Shown here: positions 1 to 10,200 of the stretch, one piece after another
Layout: every line of letters begins with the position of its first letter
Position numbering within the stretch: position 1 is the stretch's first letter
DNA from: an uncultured Flavobacteriaceae bacterium
GTDB taxonomy: Bacteria > Bacteroidota > Bacteroidia > Flavobacteriales > Flavobacteriaceae
Reading direction: 5' to 3'
DNA length: 64,000 nt
Assembly (NCBI GenBank): GCA_947494715.1
Contig: CANLWG010000014.1
Location: 62,001 to 126,000 of the forward strand
The notes under the pieces: model-generated
The model's input: only the letters and a program-made list of their open reading frames with translations
Told to the model about the DNA's origin: nothing
Databases searched by the model: none
Translations under genes and position numbers: made by a program

Positions 1-1
1 A

Positions 2-1165
2 CCCAATGAGGAAAAATATACCTTCTCCGCCATTTTTGAAATGAATAAAAAAGCAGAGCTTAAAAATCAATGGTTTGGTCGTACGGTAATAAATTCCAAC
101 GAACGTTTTGCTTATGAAGAAGCACAGCATATCATAGAAAACAGAGAAGCTAGCATTCCTAAGGAAATATCGATTAGGGAAAATGCATATACAGTTTCCG
201 ATGAAATAGTAGAAGCTGTTCTGATTTTGGACGATTTGGCTAAGATTATGCGATCTAGGAGAATGGATATGGGGGCCATTTCATTTGATAAAGTAGAAGT
301 ACGGTTTAACCTTACTGAAAATAATGAGCCGGAAAGTGTGTACTTTAAAGAGGCAAAAGAAGCCAATAAGCTTATTGAGGAATTCATGTTATTGGCCAAT
401 AAAAAAGTCGCGGAATATATAGGAAAACAAAAGCCAAAAAAGACGTTCGTGTATAGGGTACATGACAATCCCGACGAAGATAAATTATTGGCGCTTAATG
501 GCATCGTCTCTCGATTTGGACATAAACTGAATTTCAAGGACAAAAAATCCATAAGTGCCTCATTGAACAAACTTTTGGAAGATGTAAAAGGAAAAAAAGA
601 ACAGAATTTAGTGGATACCCTTGCCATTAGGAGCATGAGCAAAGCTATTTATACTACAGAAAACATTGGGCACTATGGTTTGGCATTTGATTATTATACC
701 CATTTCACTTCGCCCATCAGGAGATATCCGGATGTTATGGTACATCGACTTTTACAGCATTATTTGGATGAAGGGAAATCCTTAAAAACCGAGCTTTATG
801 AGGAACGTTGTAAACACTCGTCGGATATGGAAAACCTAGCCGCAAATGCGGAAAGGGACTCCATTAAATACATGCAGATTAAATTTATGCAAGATCATCA
901 GGATCAAGAATTTATAGGTGTAATCAGCGGCGTTACGGAATGGGGCATCTATGTTGAGATTATCGAGAACAAATGTGAGGGAATGGTACGTATACGGGAT
1001 ATAAAAGGTGATTATTATATCTTTGATGAAAAGGAGTATGCATTGGTAGGAGAGCGGACCAAGGAAATGTACCAACTTGGTGACGAAGTGATCGTAATGG
1101 TAAAGAAAACGGATTTGATAAAGAGGCATTTGGATTTCTCGCTCATAGGCAAGCACGAACATTAA
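2..1165 (+). CDS. rnr: Ribonuclease R, 3' part (left-truncated)
   Basis: This is the C-terminal 387 codons of an RNase R/VacB 3'-5' exoribonuclease, which degrades structured RNA processively in the cytoplasm. The frame is open to the left edge, so the Met at 41 is internal and the N-terminal cold-shock domains and most RNB catalytic residues lie outside the window. The RNB family signature HFTSPIRRYPD is at about 690-725. A C-terminal S1 RNA-binding domain follows at about 900-1140, beginning near EFIGVISGVTEWGIYVE. The end (DFSLIGKHEH) lacks the long basic tail of the E. coli enzyme. A GIN-domain gene follows on the same strand. RNase II is the alternative, but the RNB end plus S1 fits Bacteroidota RNase R best. 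Confidence 0.93.
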   Translation, partial: PNEEKYTFSAIFEMNKKAELKNQWFGRTVINSNERFAYEEAQHIIENREASIPKEISIRENAYTVSDEIVEAVLILDDLAKIMRSRRMDMGAISFDKVEVRFNLTENNEPESVYFKEAKEANKLIEEFMLLANKKVAEYIGKQKPKKTFVYRVHDNPDEDKLLALNGIVSRFGHKLNFKDKKSISASLNKLLEDVKGKKEQNLVDTLAIRSMSKAIYTTENIGHYGLAFDYYTHFTSPIRRYPDVMVHRLLQHYLDEGKSLKTELYEERCKHSSDMENLAANAERDSIKYMQIKFMQDHQDQEFIGVISGVTEWGIYVEIIENKCEGMVRIRDIKGDYYIFDEKEYALVGERTKEMYQLGDEVIVMVKKTDLIKRHLDFSLIGKHEH

Positions 1166-1221
1166 TTGTTTTTGGAATAGATTTTGTTCTAAGGAAATTA
1201 TTGTACCTAAAAACTGATATC

Positions 1222-1902
1222 ATGAAAAAGTCGATATGGCTTACGGTACTGTTATGCAATTTTCAATTGATAAGCGCTCAAAATGAGAAGCTTACACAGG
1301 AATTGGATAAGTTTACCCAGATAAAGGCCTTTGATGGACTATCCGTGAATCTTATTAAATCAGATGTAAATAAAGCGGTTATTTCAGGGGCCAATACTAA
1401 AAAAGTGGCCATTGTAAACAATGGAGGGACATTGAAGCTACGTATGGAAATAGACAAGATTTTTAGTGGCTATAGAACATTTATAGATTTACATTATACG
1501 GAGAAGTTGGTTATTATTGATGTAAACGAGGATGCACGTATCACTTCACAGGAGATCATAAAACAAGATGTTTTGGAGCTTAGGGCCCAGGAAGGGGGTG
1601 AGTTATCCATAAAGGCAGAAGTAGAGCAATTACTTATAAAGGCGGTAACGGGAGGGGTTATTGAAGCCAATGGTTCATCGGATTTACAAGATGTGGCTAT
1701 AAACACTGGAGGAATTTATGAAGGAAAAGATTTAAAAACTGGATTTTCCACAGTTAATGTCAATGCTGGATCAAGAGCGGAAATATATGCATCAAACTAT
1801 GTGAAAGCTACTGTAAAAGCAGGAGGGGAAGTACTGGTCCATGGAAATCCGGCAAAAATGGATGAAAAAACAGTATTTGGTGGGAAGATAACCAGAATGT
1901 AA
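1222..1902 (+). CDS. Head GIN domain-containing protein (DUF2807), secreted
   Basis: A 226-residue exported protein of the DUF2807 'putative auto-transporter adhesin, head GIN domain' family. The open frame begins at a TTG at 1201, but I prefer ATG 1222 because it opens directly on a signal peptide (MKKSIWLTVLLCNFQLISAQ). The rest is short repeating beta-strands rich in Gly, Asn and Val, as expected for a right-handed beta-helix, with recurring GG/AGG turns (for example TGGVIEANGSS, VKAGGEVLVHGNP). The biochemical role of the family is unknown and it is typical of Bacteroidota. The gene lies 56 nt after rnr and 9 nt before the LysE-type gene, so the three could be co-transcribed. There is no T9SS sorting domain or lipobox, which suggests a periplasmic or outer-membrane-associated location. 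Confidence 0.8.
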   Translation: MKKSIWLTVLLCNFQLISAQNEKLTQELDKFTQIKAFDGLSVNLIKSDVNKAVISGANTKKVAIVNNGGTLKLRMEIDKIFSGYRTFIDLHYTEKLVIIDVNEDARITSQEIIKQDVLELRAQEGGELSIKAEVEQLLIKAVTGGVIEANGSSDLQDVAINTGGIYEGKDLKTGFSTVNVNAGSRAEIYASNYVKATVKAGGEVLVHGNPAKMDEKTVFGGKITRM

Positions 1903-1911
1903 GCAAATTTC

Positions 1912-2583
1912 ATGTTTGAAGACGTACAGGCGGCAATCCCTTTGGGCTTTCTATTAAGCTTTACAATCGGCCCTGTTTTCTTTGTGCTTTTGGAGACAAG
2001 TGCCATAAAGGGTTTTAGGGCGGCCCTTTTCTTTGATGTCGGTGTTATCGTAGCGGACATCCTGTTTCTTTTCATTGCCTATTTCAGTAGTTTTCAATTG
2101 TTGGAAAACCTAAGCAACCAACCCGGTCTCTACGTCTTTGGAGGCATGATTTTGCTGGTTTATGGTATTATAGTATTCGTAAAAAGAGAGAATAAAGAGG
2201 CCAAACCAAACTTCAGGGTAAGTAAAGGAGATTATTTGGGTCTTGCCGTAAAAGGTTTTTTGTTGAATTTTATCAATATTGGGGTTTTGATTTTTTGGCT
2301 TGGGGTGATTATTATTGTGGGTCCGACCCTGGATAATGACCCCAACCGAATCCTGATTTTCTTTGCCACCATGTTAACGGCTTATTTGATTACCGATATT
2401 TTCAAGATTTTATTGGCGAAACAACTAAAAAGAAAGCTTACACACAAACGGATTCATTTGATAAAAAAGGGTCTAGGTATTATATTGATTCTCTGTGCGC
2501 TAGTTTTGATTATAAAAGGCTTTTTACCCAAGGACAAATTTGATATTGAAAAAGGAATCGAAAAGATAGAGCAAATTAGGTAG
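1912..2583 (+). CDS. LysE family transporter
   Basis: A 223-residue polytopic membrane protein of the LysE/RhtB translocator superfamily, whose characterised members export amino acids. The N-terminus carries the family pattern: a first helix with the motif PLGFLLSFTIGPVFFVLLET, then GFRAALFFDVGVIVADILF. Five or six hydrophobic segments are visible, with a charged loop (KRENKEAKPNFRVSKGDY) in the middle and a basic C-terminal stretch. The substrate cannot be read from the sequence. The start follows the GIN gene by 9 nt, and a strong bidirectional terminator lies about 120 nt after the stop, so this is probably the last gene of its unit. Confidence 0.85.
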   Translation: MFEDVQAAIPLGFLLSFTIGPVFFVLLETSAIKGFRAALFFDVGVIVADILFLFIAYFSSFQLLENLSNQPGLYVFGGMILLVYGIIVFVKRENKEAKPNFRVSKGDYLGLAVKGFLLNFINIGVLIFWLGVIIIVGPTLDNDPNRILIFFATMLTAYLITDIFKILLAKQLKRKLTHKRIHLIKKGLGIILILCALVLIIKGFLPKDKFDIEKGIEKIEQIR

Positions 2584-2696
2584 GTATTTAAAATCTAAAA
2601 AAAGTGAAGAGATGAAAAGCAGGAGATAAATTTATGAAGAATGGGACACGACCTCCATTTTTATAATTCCTATTTATTGACCACTTTTCCTTAAAA

Positions 2697-2730
2697 CAAA
2701 AACCCTCCTATCAATAGGAGGGTTTTTGTT
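2697..2730. terminator. Bidirectional intrinsic terminator between lysE-type gene and tRNA-Cys
   Basis: A 9-bp perfect stem CCCTCCTAT / ATAGGAGGG (2703-2711 and 2714-2722) closes on a CA dinucleotide. A T-run follows on the plus strand and an A-run (T-run on the minus strand) precedes it. It sits between convergent units, so it can end both the LysE-side transcript and the folB/tRNA-Cys transcript. Confidence 0.85.
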
Positions 2731-2731
2731 G

Positions 2732-2802
2732 AGGCATCGAGCGGATTCGAACCGCTGTACAAGCTTTTGCAGAGCTGTGCCTAGCCACTCGGCCACGATG
2801 CC
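2732..2802 (-). tRNA. tRNA-Cys (GCA)
   Basis: Read on the minus strand, the 7-bp acceptor GGCATCG pairs with CGATGCC. The T arm is AGCGG-TTCGAAT-CCGCT, and the anticodon loop CTGCAAA gives anticodon GCA (Cys). The D arm GCC...GGC is present and the discriminator is U, as expected for tRNA-Cys. CCA is not encoded. The gene is 71 nt long and lies just downstream of folB, with the terminator immediately beyond it. Confidence 0.95.
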
Positions 2803-2845
2803 AATAAAGATTGCAAAGGTAAGACGTTTTTGACTATTGAAAAAT

Positions 2846-3208
2846 TTAAGACGTTCTTTTTTCGGTCAAAACTACGGTAACCATTTCCACATCACCTCCG
2901 ATTGGAGGGTTGATTTTGGATACGGAAACAGTGGCTTCCTTCACCATCTGCAATTCCATTAAAATACGTTTTAATATGCGCATGGCCACATGTTCCAAAA
3001 GTTTGGAAGGAACCTTCATTTCCTCAACTACAATTCTGTTAATATGAACATAATCCACGGTCTCGGAAAGCCTATCGGACAATGAGGGCTTAGAAAGATC
3101 GGCCTTGATCGAAACATCTACACGATACTCGCTACCAATAGCTGTCTCTTCCTTTAAACAACCATGATGGCCATAGACCCTTATGTTTTCTACTTTTACT
3201 TTTCCCAA
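2846..3208 (-). CDS. folB: Dihydroneopterin aldolase
   Basis: A 120-residue enzyme of tetrahydrofolate synthesis that converts 7,8-dihydroneopterin to 6-hydroxymethyl-7,8-dihydropterin and glycolaldehyde. The family features are the N-terminal strand and turn VENIRVYGHHGCLKEET, with the substrate-binding Glu at about 20-21, the central DYVHINRIV and LLEHVA segments, and the catalytic Lys98 in SKINPPIGG. Length is normal. The start is TTG: no in-frame ATG exists upstream before a stop at 3236-3238, and the N-terminus MGKVKVENIR matches typical flavobacterial FolB. A -7 promoter element lies 22 nt upstream. tRNA-Cys follows on the same strand. Confidence 0.93.
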   Translation of the reverse strand: MGKVKVENIRVYGHHGCLKEETAIGSEYRVDVSIKADLSKPSLSDRLSETVDYVHINRIVVEEMKVPSKLLEHVAMRILKRILMELQMVKEATVSVSKINPPIGGDVEMVTVVLTEKRTS

Positions 3209-3230
3209 TGAGATAAATTTGAAATGAGTG

Positions 3231-3238
3231 CAAATTTA
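3231..3238 (-). promoter_or_regulatory. Bacteroidota -7 promoter element for folB
   Basis: TAAATTTG on the minus strand matches TAnnTTTG and sits 22 nt before the TTG start of folB. No TTG -33 element is seen at 19-21 nt spacing, so support is from the -7 box and its position only. Confidence 0.5.
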
Positions 3239-3308
3239 AAGTAATCCATTGAGAAAACGGATTCGAGAGATACGCGCCCAAAATCGAAACAATAAGGTTG
3301 CTTCAATT

Positions 3309-4253
3309 CTAATAGGTACACCTACAATTACTAATACCTTGGAAAAGATCTATCCCAAGGGTTACTACATGGGTTCCTGTACTATAACCAAGGATTTCAT
3401 TAAGAATAACCTGATAGGAATATCCAAAATAAAAATTGTTCTTTTTAAGACCTACTATGGGTGCTATATATAGGGGATCGCCAATTTGATCGTTCAAAAA
3501 TCTATAGGTAACACCGGCATAATAATAGTCCTCAAAGTCATACCACCTAAATTTAACGTTCAGGTCGGTAACGGATCTTCCATCGCTTTCAAAAAGTTGA
3601 AAAAATACGGACGGCTCTATTTCCAATCGGCTGTTCTTGTTTTTAGTATATCTGTAGCCCGTATACACATAATAGTTTCTTAGCCTATTAGGTTCAAAAA
3701 CAGGGTTAAAACTTTGCAAATCCTTATTCAATAGATTTGAGGCATTCGCACTGAAATAAAACTTGTCATAACGATACATAACCCCAACATCAAAGTTGTG
3801 GTTTGTAGTGGCCCGGTCATCGGTTACATTGGGGTCCAGTGCATCAAAATTTTCAATATCGATACGAAACTGGTTAAAATTATAGGAAACACCAAAAGAT
3901 AGGAACTCATCATCATAGCGATCCAAAGTCAAATGGTGTGCAAAGGAAACCCTTGCTCCCCTTTGTTTTGTCTCTCCATTACTGTCATTGTATAACAGCA
4001 TTCCAATACCGGACTTTTCACCTATACGCATATCGGCCGCCAAAGATTGGGTATCCGGGGCATCTTTGATACCTACCCATTGGGTAAGCCCATTGATCCT
4101 GATTTTTACATGATCTCCGATTCCTGCATAGGTGGGAGACATTACAAAAGGATTGTCAGCCAAATACTGGGAAAGTTGAGGTATGGTAAGCTCCTGACCT
4201 TTTAAGGCTATAGTGCCCAACAACAGTAACAAGGTCAAAAATCTATTACGCAT
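3309..4253 (-). CDS. PorP/SprF family T9SS outer-membrane protein
   Basis: A 314-residue outer-membrane beta-barrel of the PorP/SprF family. These proteins are encoded next to T9SS type B substrates and are thought to help attach or deliver the partner adhesin at the cell surface. A signal peptide (MRNRFLTLLLLLGTIALKGQ) precedes the family N-terminus PQLSQYLADNPFVMSPTYAG. The rest is alternating strands with periodic aromatic residues (FYFSANASNLLNK, YYYAGVTYRFLNDQ). It begins 17 nt after the stop of the giant SprB-repeat gene on the same strand, so it is its natural partner by the usual sprB-sprF logic. It has no C-terminal SPOR-like extension, unlike the other PorP-type protein of this operon. 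Confidence 0.9.
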   Translation of the reverse strand: MRNRFLTLLLLLGTIALKGQELTIPQLSQYLADNPFVMSPTYAGIGDHVKIRINGLTQWVGIKDAPDTQSLAADMRIGEKSGIGMLLYNDSNGETKQRGARVSFAHHLTLDRYDDEFLSFGVSYNFNQFRIDIENFDALDPNVTDDRATTNHNFDVGVMYRYDKFYFSANASNLLNKDLQSFNPVFEPNRLRNYYVYTGYRYTKNKNSRLEIEPSVFFQLFESDGRSVTDLNVKFRWYDFEDYYYAGVTYRFLNDQIGDPLYIAPIVGLKKNNFYFGYSYQVILNEILGYSTGTHVVTLGIDLFQGISNCRCTY

Positions 4254-4270
4254 ATGCTTGTAGGTTAAGA

Positions 4271-7200
4271 TTATCGATATAGGGTAAAATGTCCAATAAA
4301 CTCCCTGTCGTCATTCTCCCCACGGAGTTTCAAAACATACCAGTAATCACCAGTTGGGAGCTCGCTTTGCTGATAAATTCCATCCCAAGGATCATCATTA
4401 AGGCCCATTCTATATACCTCTCTACCATAACGATCAAATATGATGGTTAGTATCTGTGGGAAGGCCTCCTGGTTCCTTGGGGTCCAGAAATCATTTTGAC
4501 CGTCACCATCCGGTGTAAAGAAGTTCGGGATTTCAATATCTATGAATTCCATAAAGATATCTGCCGCGACCTCACAACCATTTTCGTCTACAACGGTAAC
4601 GGTGTAGGTGTCTGTTCTATTGATATAGAAGGTATTGTCCGTTCCATTATCCACATCGCCAAAATAGAAGGTATAATTCTCAAGCCCACCATTGGCAATG
4701 GCAGTTATCTCATTGATGTTGTTCTGCTCCAGGGTCAACGTTAGTGGCTCAAAACCTTCAATTTCAAAATCTATAGTGCGTACGCAACCGTTCGCGTGGG
4801 CTATGGCAATGTAGTGGCTGCCGGGAGCAATATCCCGGAAATCTGGATTCAATTGCATATCCAGGGGATCCGTGGAATCCATAGCATATAATATATCACC
4901 CAGTACGGACGAGTCTTCCAATGTAATGTTCACATAATTATTCGGTGTGTCTCCCGTACATTCGTACACTGGTTCCACTGTGGCGTTAAGGTTAGCTCCA
5001 GCATCAACAGTTATGGAGACGTTGGCTTCACAACCATTGGCGTCCCGTACAAAGACGATATAACCACCTGCGGCCAATCCTGTAATAGAGGTCTGATCCA
5101 AGGTAAAATTGACTTCACTGCTCAATCGTGAACTGTAAGGGGCCGTACCACCTTGAATAGTCAGATCTATGATTCCGTTCATATCGCCTTCACAGACCTC
5201 AGGGGTTGCTATAGCAGTAACCTCCAATAAAGTAGGTTCGGATATGGTGTATTCCAATTGTTCAAAACAACCGTTTTGATCTTGGGCGATTACCGTATAC
5301 GTACCTGGGGCTAGGTCGGCAAAGGTGTTTTCGGTATCAAATTGATTCAAATTAGGCGAAATGGCATATTGATATCCTCCCGAACCACCGGACAGGGTTA
5401 CGGTAATGGTACCATTATCCTCTCCAAAACAGGTGACGTCCATCACATTTTCGGTATAGGTCAATGGTGTTGGTTCTGTAATTACTACCTGCTGCGGATT
5501 GGCCGTACAATCCTCACTAAACACATTAACATAATAGGTGCCTGCCGACAATCCGTTGAACGTTCCATCCGAGACTGGTCCTACGATACGATCAGAAGGA
5601 TCTAACAAGGAAGCATCCAAATTAGTAAGGTCGGCCAAAGATCCTGGGTAATCATCGTATAGTTCATACCGATAATTGCCCAATCCTCCATCGGCATCTG
5701 CATAGATAGCTGCCGTAGCCTCCCCGTTGCAATTGATAAACGCAGCATTTTCGTTTATAAATAGAACTAACTCGGCTGGTTCTTTTTCTGAAATCTGATT
5801 GGATAATTCTGATTCGCAGAGATTACTATCCCTAACCCTAAATTGGTATAGGTCGGGGTCGTTGGCCGGGTCATTTGGAAAACTCAGATTTTTCAAATCA
5901 TTAGAAATGGCATCGTCCATATCTTCCCAATTGCCTGTGGTAGGGTTTAAATATTGATAGGGAGCTCCTGAACCACCTGTTGCTGTTAACTGTAGTTCAA
6001 TATCTGTTTCACAGGTCAAGGGATCGGTTCTTATTAAAAAAGCCTCTACTTCAATTGGATTGTCGATTTCAACAATGTCTGTTTCGTCGCTACAGCCTAC
6101 ATCATCGGTTACCACAATGCTATAGAAACCTGCAGAAAGTCCGTTAAAAGTGTTCGAAGCTTGTGGTGAGGAGGTCTGCAAAAGATTACTTCCGGCAAAA
6201 TCATCATATCGGTTTAATCGATATTCATATACCGGGGTTACATTCCTCACATTGACCGAAGCCGTAACACTTGCAGTATTTTCGTTAAAACAGGTTAACG
6301 GCGTAAAGGCTATGGCGGCGTCAATATCATCTGGCCGTATCAAGGTTATGTTATGGGTGTACAAACAGCTCATAGTGTCCGTAATCGATACATTAAAGGT
6401 ACCTGCCGATAAGCCTGTAAAAATAAAGGCCTCTACCCCAACTTGCGTAAATGTCTGTGATGGAGAAGTTATGGTGATGGTATAAGGACCTACACCACCT
6501 TCTGGATCTACAAGGATACTTCCTTGGTCATTGGAACAGGATACACTGGCCTCTTCTGTTGTCGTGGCCGTAATCGGTGCATCCGGGGCCGTTATGGTAA
6601 TTCTATTGGAATCTTCAACGCAGAACGGAGCTTCCGTTTCCGTAATACGGATATAGTATACCCCTTCCGGAAGGTTTGAGATAGGGGGTAATGGCGTGGC
6701 CCCATTTCCGTTTCCGGAGAACCCTGCAACAGGATTATCGTTCACATCGTATACTTGATAGTCATAGTTGCCGGTGTAATTATTAATAGCGACGGCAAAA
6801 CTTCCATCATCGACCCCATTGTTCAAACATTCCTCATCGGTCAATTTGGTAGCAATGACATCGATAATATCCGGATCTTCAATAGTATAAACGGTTTCCA
6901 ATACACAACCGGTATCCTGATTAGTTATGGAAATACTGTAGTTACCTACACCTAGGCCTGTAAAGGTTTCTGGATTATTGGTAGAGGTAATCGTATGATT
7001 GTACACCACATTAATTCCGGTAACAGTGTATTCAAAATTTGGGGTAGCTGTACCAGGATTTACCGTAACACCAACTTCGATCTGGGCATCATCTCCTGGG
7101 GTGCAGGTAACATCAACAGTGGTATTCACCACGGGATTACTTATGCCCTCGAAGGGCAAGATAGTAGCCGTAGTGGTTCCTACACAGCCATTCTCATCAT

Positions 7201-10200
7201 AGACGTTGATGTCATAGTTTCCACCGGCCAAGTCAGTCTCGGTATAGGTTGTGTTGGTACCATCTTGAACAACACCTCCATCCCGTACAAACTCAAAACG
7301 CACAAAGTTGGTAGAACCGCCTGAGGCACCAGCAAATGTTAAGGTGGCATGGTCAGTGTTATTGCCTGTGGTACAACCATATGGGACAGGAACAATAGGG
7401 TTCACCACAATCGCGTCTGGTTCGGTAATCGACTGATTTATGGTCGCGGAACAATCATTGGCGGCCGTAGCCGTGATGGTATAATCATTGCCTGCACCGG
7501 TTCCTTGTAAGCCTGTAAAAATTGCGGTAAAATTGGTATTTGTGGTTGGATTTATAGGGGCTCCCAATGGAGCTCCGTTCAATGCGGTAATTTGGAAAAC
7601 ATAGGGTCCCACACCATTATCGATAACACTTACCGAGATAGTTCCGTCATCGGCACCGTTACAAGTAACATCGGTAAAAGCATCGATTGCTGGAATGGGT
7701 AATACAGGGTCTTCCAATCGTTGTGTTATTGTTGTGCTACAAGCATGACCAACAGTTTGGTCGGTAATGGTAAATAAGTAATCACCTGTTTGGTTCAATC
7801 CTGTGAAGACACCCGTTGTATTGTTGTCCGTAGTGAATCCGTCAGGATAGGTTACATCGTAATCAAAATTACCCGAACCGCCCGTCTGCGTAATCGTTAT
7901 CTGGCCTTCAGGAGAAATAGAACAGTCTCTGGTCTTTACAATGGTGGCCTGTGGAACAATGGGCGCAAATAACACTACAGGAGTCGTTGTAAAGGTACAC
8001 GTCCATTGATCGGTAACCTGTACCTGATAACTTCCGGCATCCAAACCGGAGAATACTCTGGTATTCTGTATTGTACCGGTAGGCGTCCCGTTTTTGATCA
8101 GTTGGTAGGTATAGTTGCTTCCTTGACCGTTCGCCACACTAACTACTTCAATTTCGCCTTGGAAGTCCGTGCAATTAGGCTGATTGATTTGCAAGGATGC
8201 GCTAATCGGTGTTGGGTCGACCAACACAATATTGTTCTGCACACGTTGAGGGCAACTATTTGTATCAAGCACCCAGGCCTCATATGTACCCGGAGCAAGA
8301 TTTTCGAATCGGCGAGTGGCACCGTAATCACCAGCACCTGATGGAGCAGAGGTACCTACATAGTAGCTATAACCACCCCATCCACCGAGAACATCGATAA
8401 TTTCGATAACTCCATCGTTGCCTACACAAGTAATTGGAGTTACATCAGTGTTTGCAGTAATTGTTGCGCTGGGCCCGGCGATGGTAAATAACTCATTGCC
8501 AACACATTCAGGGTTGGTCGTTTGGGTCACTTCCACGCGGTATTCTCCGGCCCCAATGTTAAACGGAGTGGTGGGACCTACATTGAGCGAGGTTCCATTT
8601 GCACCAACAATTATGGTGTCATCTGCTAATGTCGCCGTACCTTGAGAATCATAAATCTGCCAAGTAAATCCTCCCAAGTATGGATTAATGGGGTCGGTAA
8701 CTGTAAAGCTGACCGAACCATCATCTCCAAAACAAACGACATCTACCGTGGTTGGAACAATTTCAAAATTATTGGGGTTTTCTATTTCAAAAGTGGTCTG
8801 TACAAAGCAGCCTGTATCCGTATTGGTAACGGTAGCTTCGTAATTCCCGATACCTAATGCCGTAAATACATTCGAGGGCTGATTAAGAACACTATAAGCG
8901 TTATCCGTTCCGACGACCGAATACTGTAAATTTGGAGTAGCGGCCAATGGATTCAATGTAATGCCCAAAGTTACTTCGGCATCATTCCCTGGGTTACAGG
9001 TGATATCTTGAGTGATACTAACGGTCGGATTGGAAATTTCAACAAAAGGCGCAATCACGGCAGTTGTACTTCCAACGCAACCATTGTCATCATAAACATT
9101 GATGATATAGGAACCTCCACTAGTATCGGTTTCCGCATAGGTGGTGTTCGTTCCGTTCTGTACAACAACGTCATCACCTGTACCGACTGTGCCTTGGTCA
9201 TTGATAAACTCATATCTTACATAAGTGGTGGATCCACCATTTACGGTATTGATGCTTATACTGGCATTGTTAGAGTTGTTGCCCGTAGTACAGACGAACT
9301 CTACAACAGGATCTAGTGTAACACTAATAGAGGCAGGCTCACCTATAATGATTCCAGAAATATCGAAGGGACAGTTATTAGTGCCTGTACCGGTTACCGT
9401 ATACGTACCATCAGGAAGGTTTTCAAAGGTTTGGGTAGCGGCATTAAAACTTCCCACAACCGGAGAAATGGTGTATGTCAATGGATTGATACCATTAGGG
9501 GTTTCGGTCAGCGTTATAGTTCCATCGGAAGAACCATTACAGGAAACATCGGTATGTGTCTCTGTAAATACTGGTATTACTGCCGGTTCAACGGTTATTG
9601 GAAACACTCTGCTACATTCTGGACCAGAGGTATTATTATCGTAAATCGTAATCACGTAGTCTTCGGGCACCGTAGTGTTGAACACATATGGATTGCTCGG
9701 CAAGACAGCCCTAGTTACCACTGTTCCTCCGCCATCCGTGATTTCGTAATCATAGCTGCCCGAACCTGACGTTACATTGATTGTGATTCGGGCATCCGGC
9801 GTAACTGTACAATCCAGAAGCTTACTGAGGTCAACATCGGCCTCCAATACAGGATGTACATCTATAGTATCCGTATCCGTACAACCATCACTATCTATAA
9901 TAGCAATATTATAGGTTCCAGGAGTTACATTGGTAAAAACGCCACCGTTGCTTACATAAGTCGTACCACCATCAATGGAATAGAGATATGGGGCGGTCCC
10001 ACCACTTGCGCCAATAGCAACCGAAAATGGAATAGTACAGTTCGCTGTGGTTATGCCTGTTATACTTGGGTTTTGTGATATGGTCATTGAAACGGTACCC
10101 AAAGGATTTGTACAACCATATTGATCGGCTACGCTTACATCCACATTAAAGGGAGTGGCCGTTGCATCCACCAAATTGGAGATAGGTACTTCCACGGGAT

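Noticed and set aside
3249-3473. 74-codon plus-strand frame overlapping the start of folB and the end of the PorP gene
   Set aside because: It is antisense to a clear PorP/SprF coding region for most of its length and has no family resemblance.
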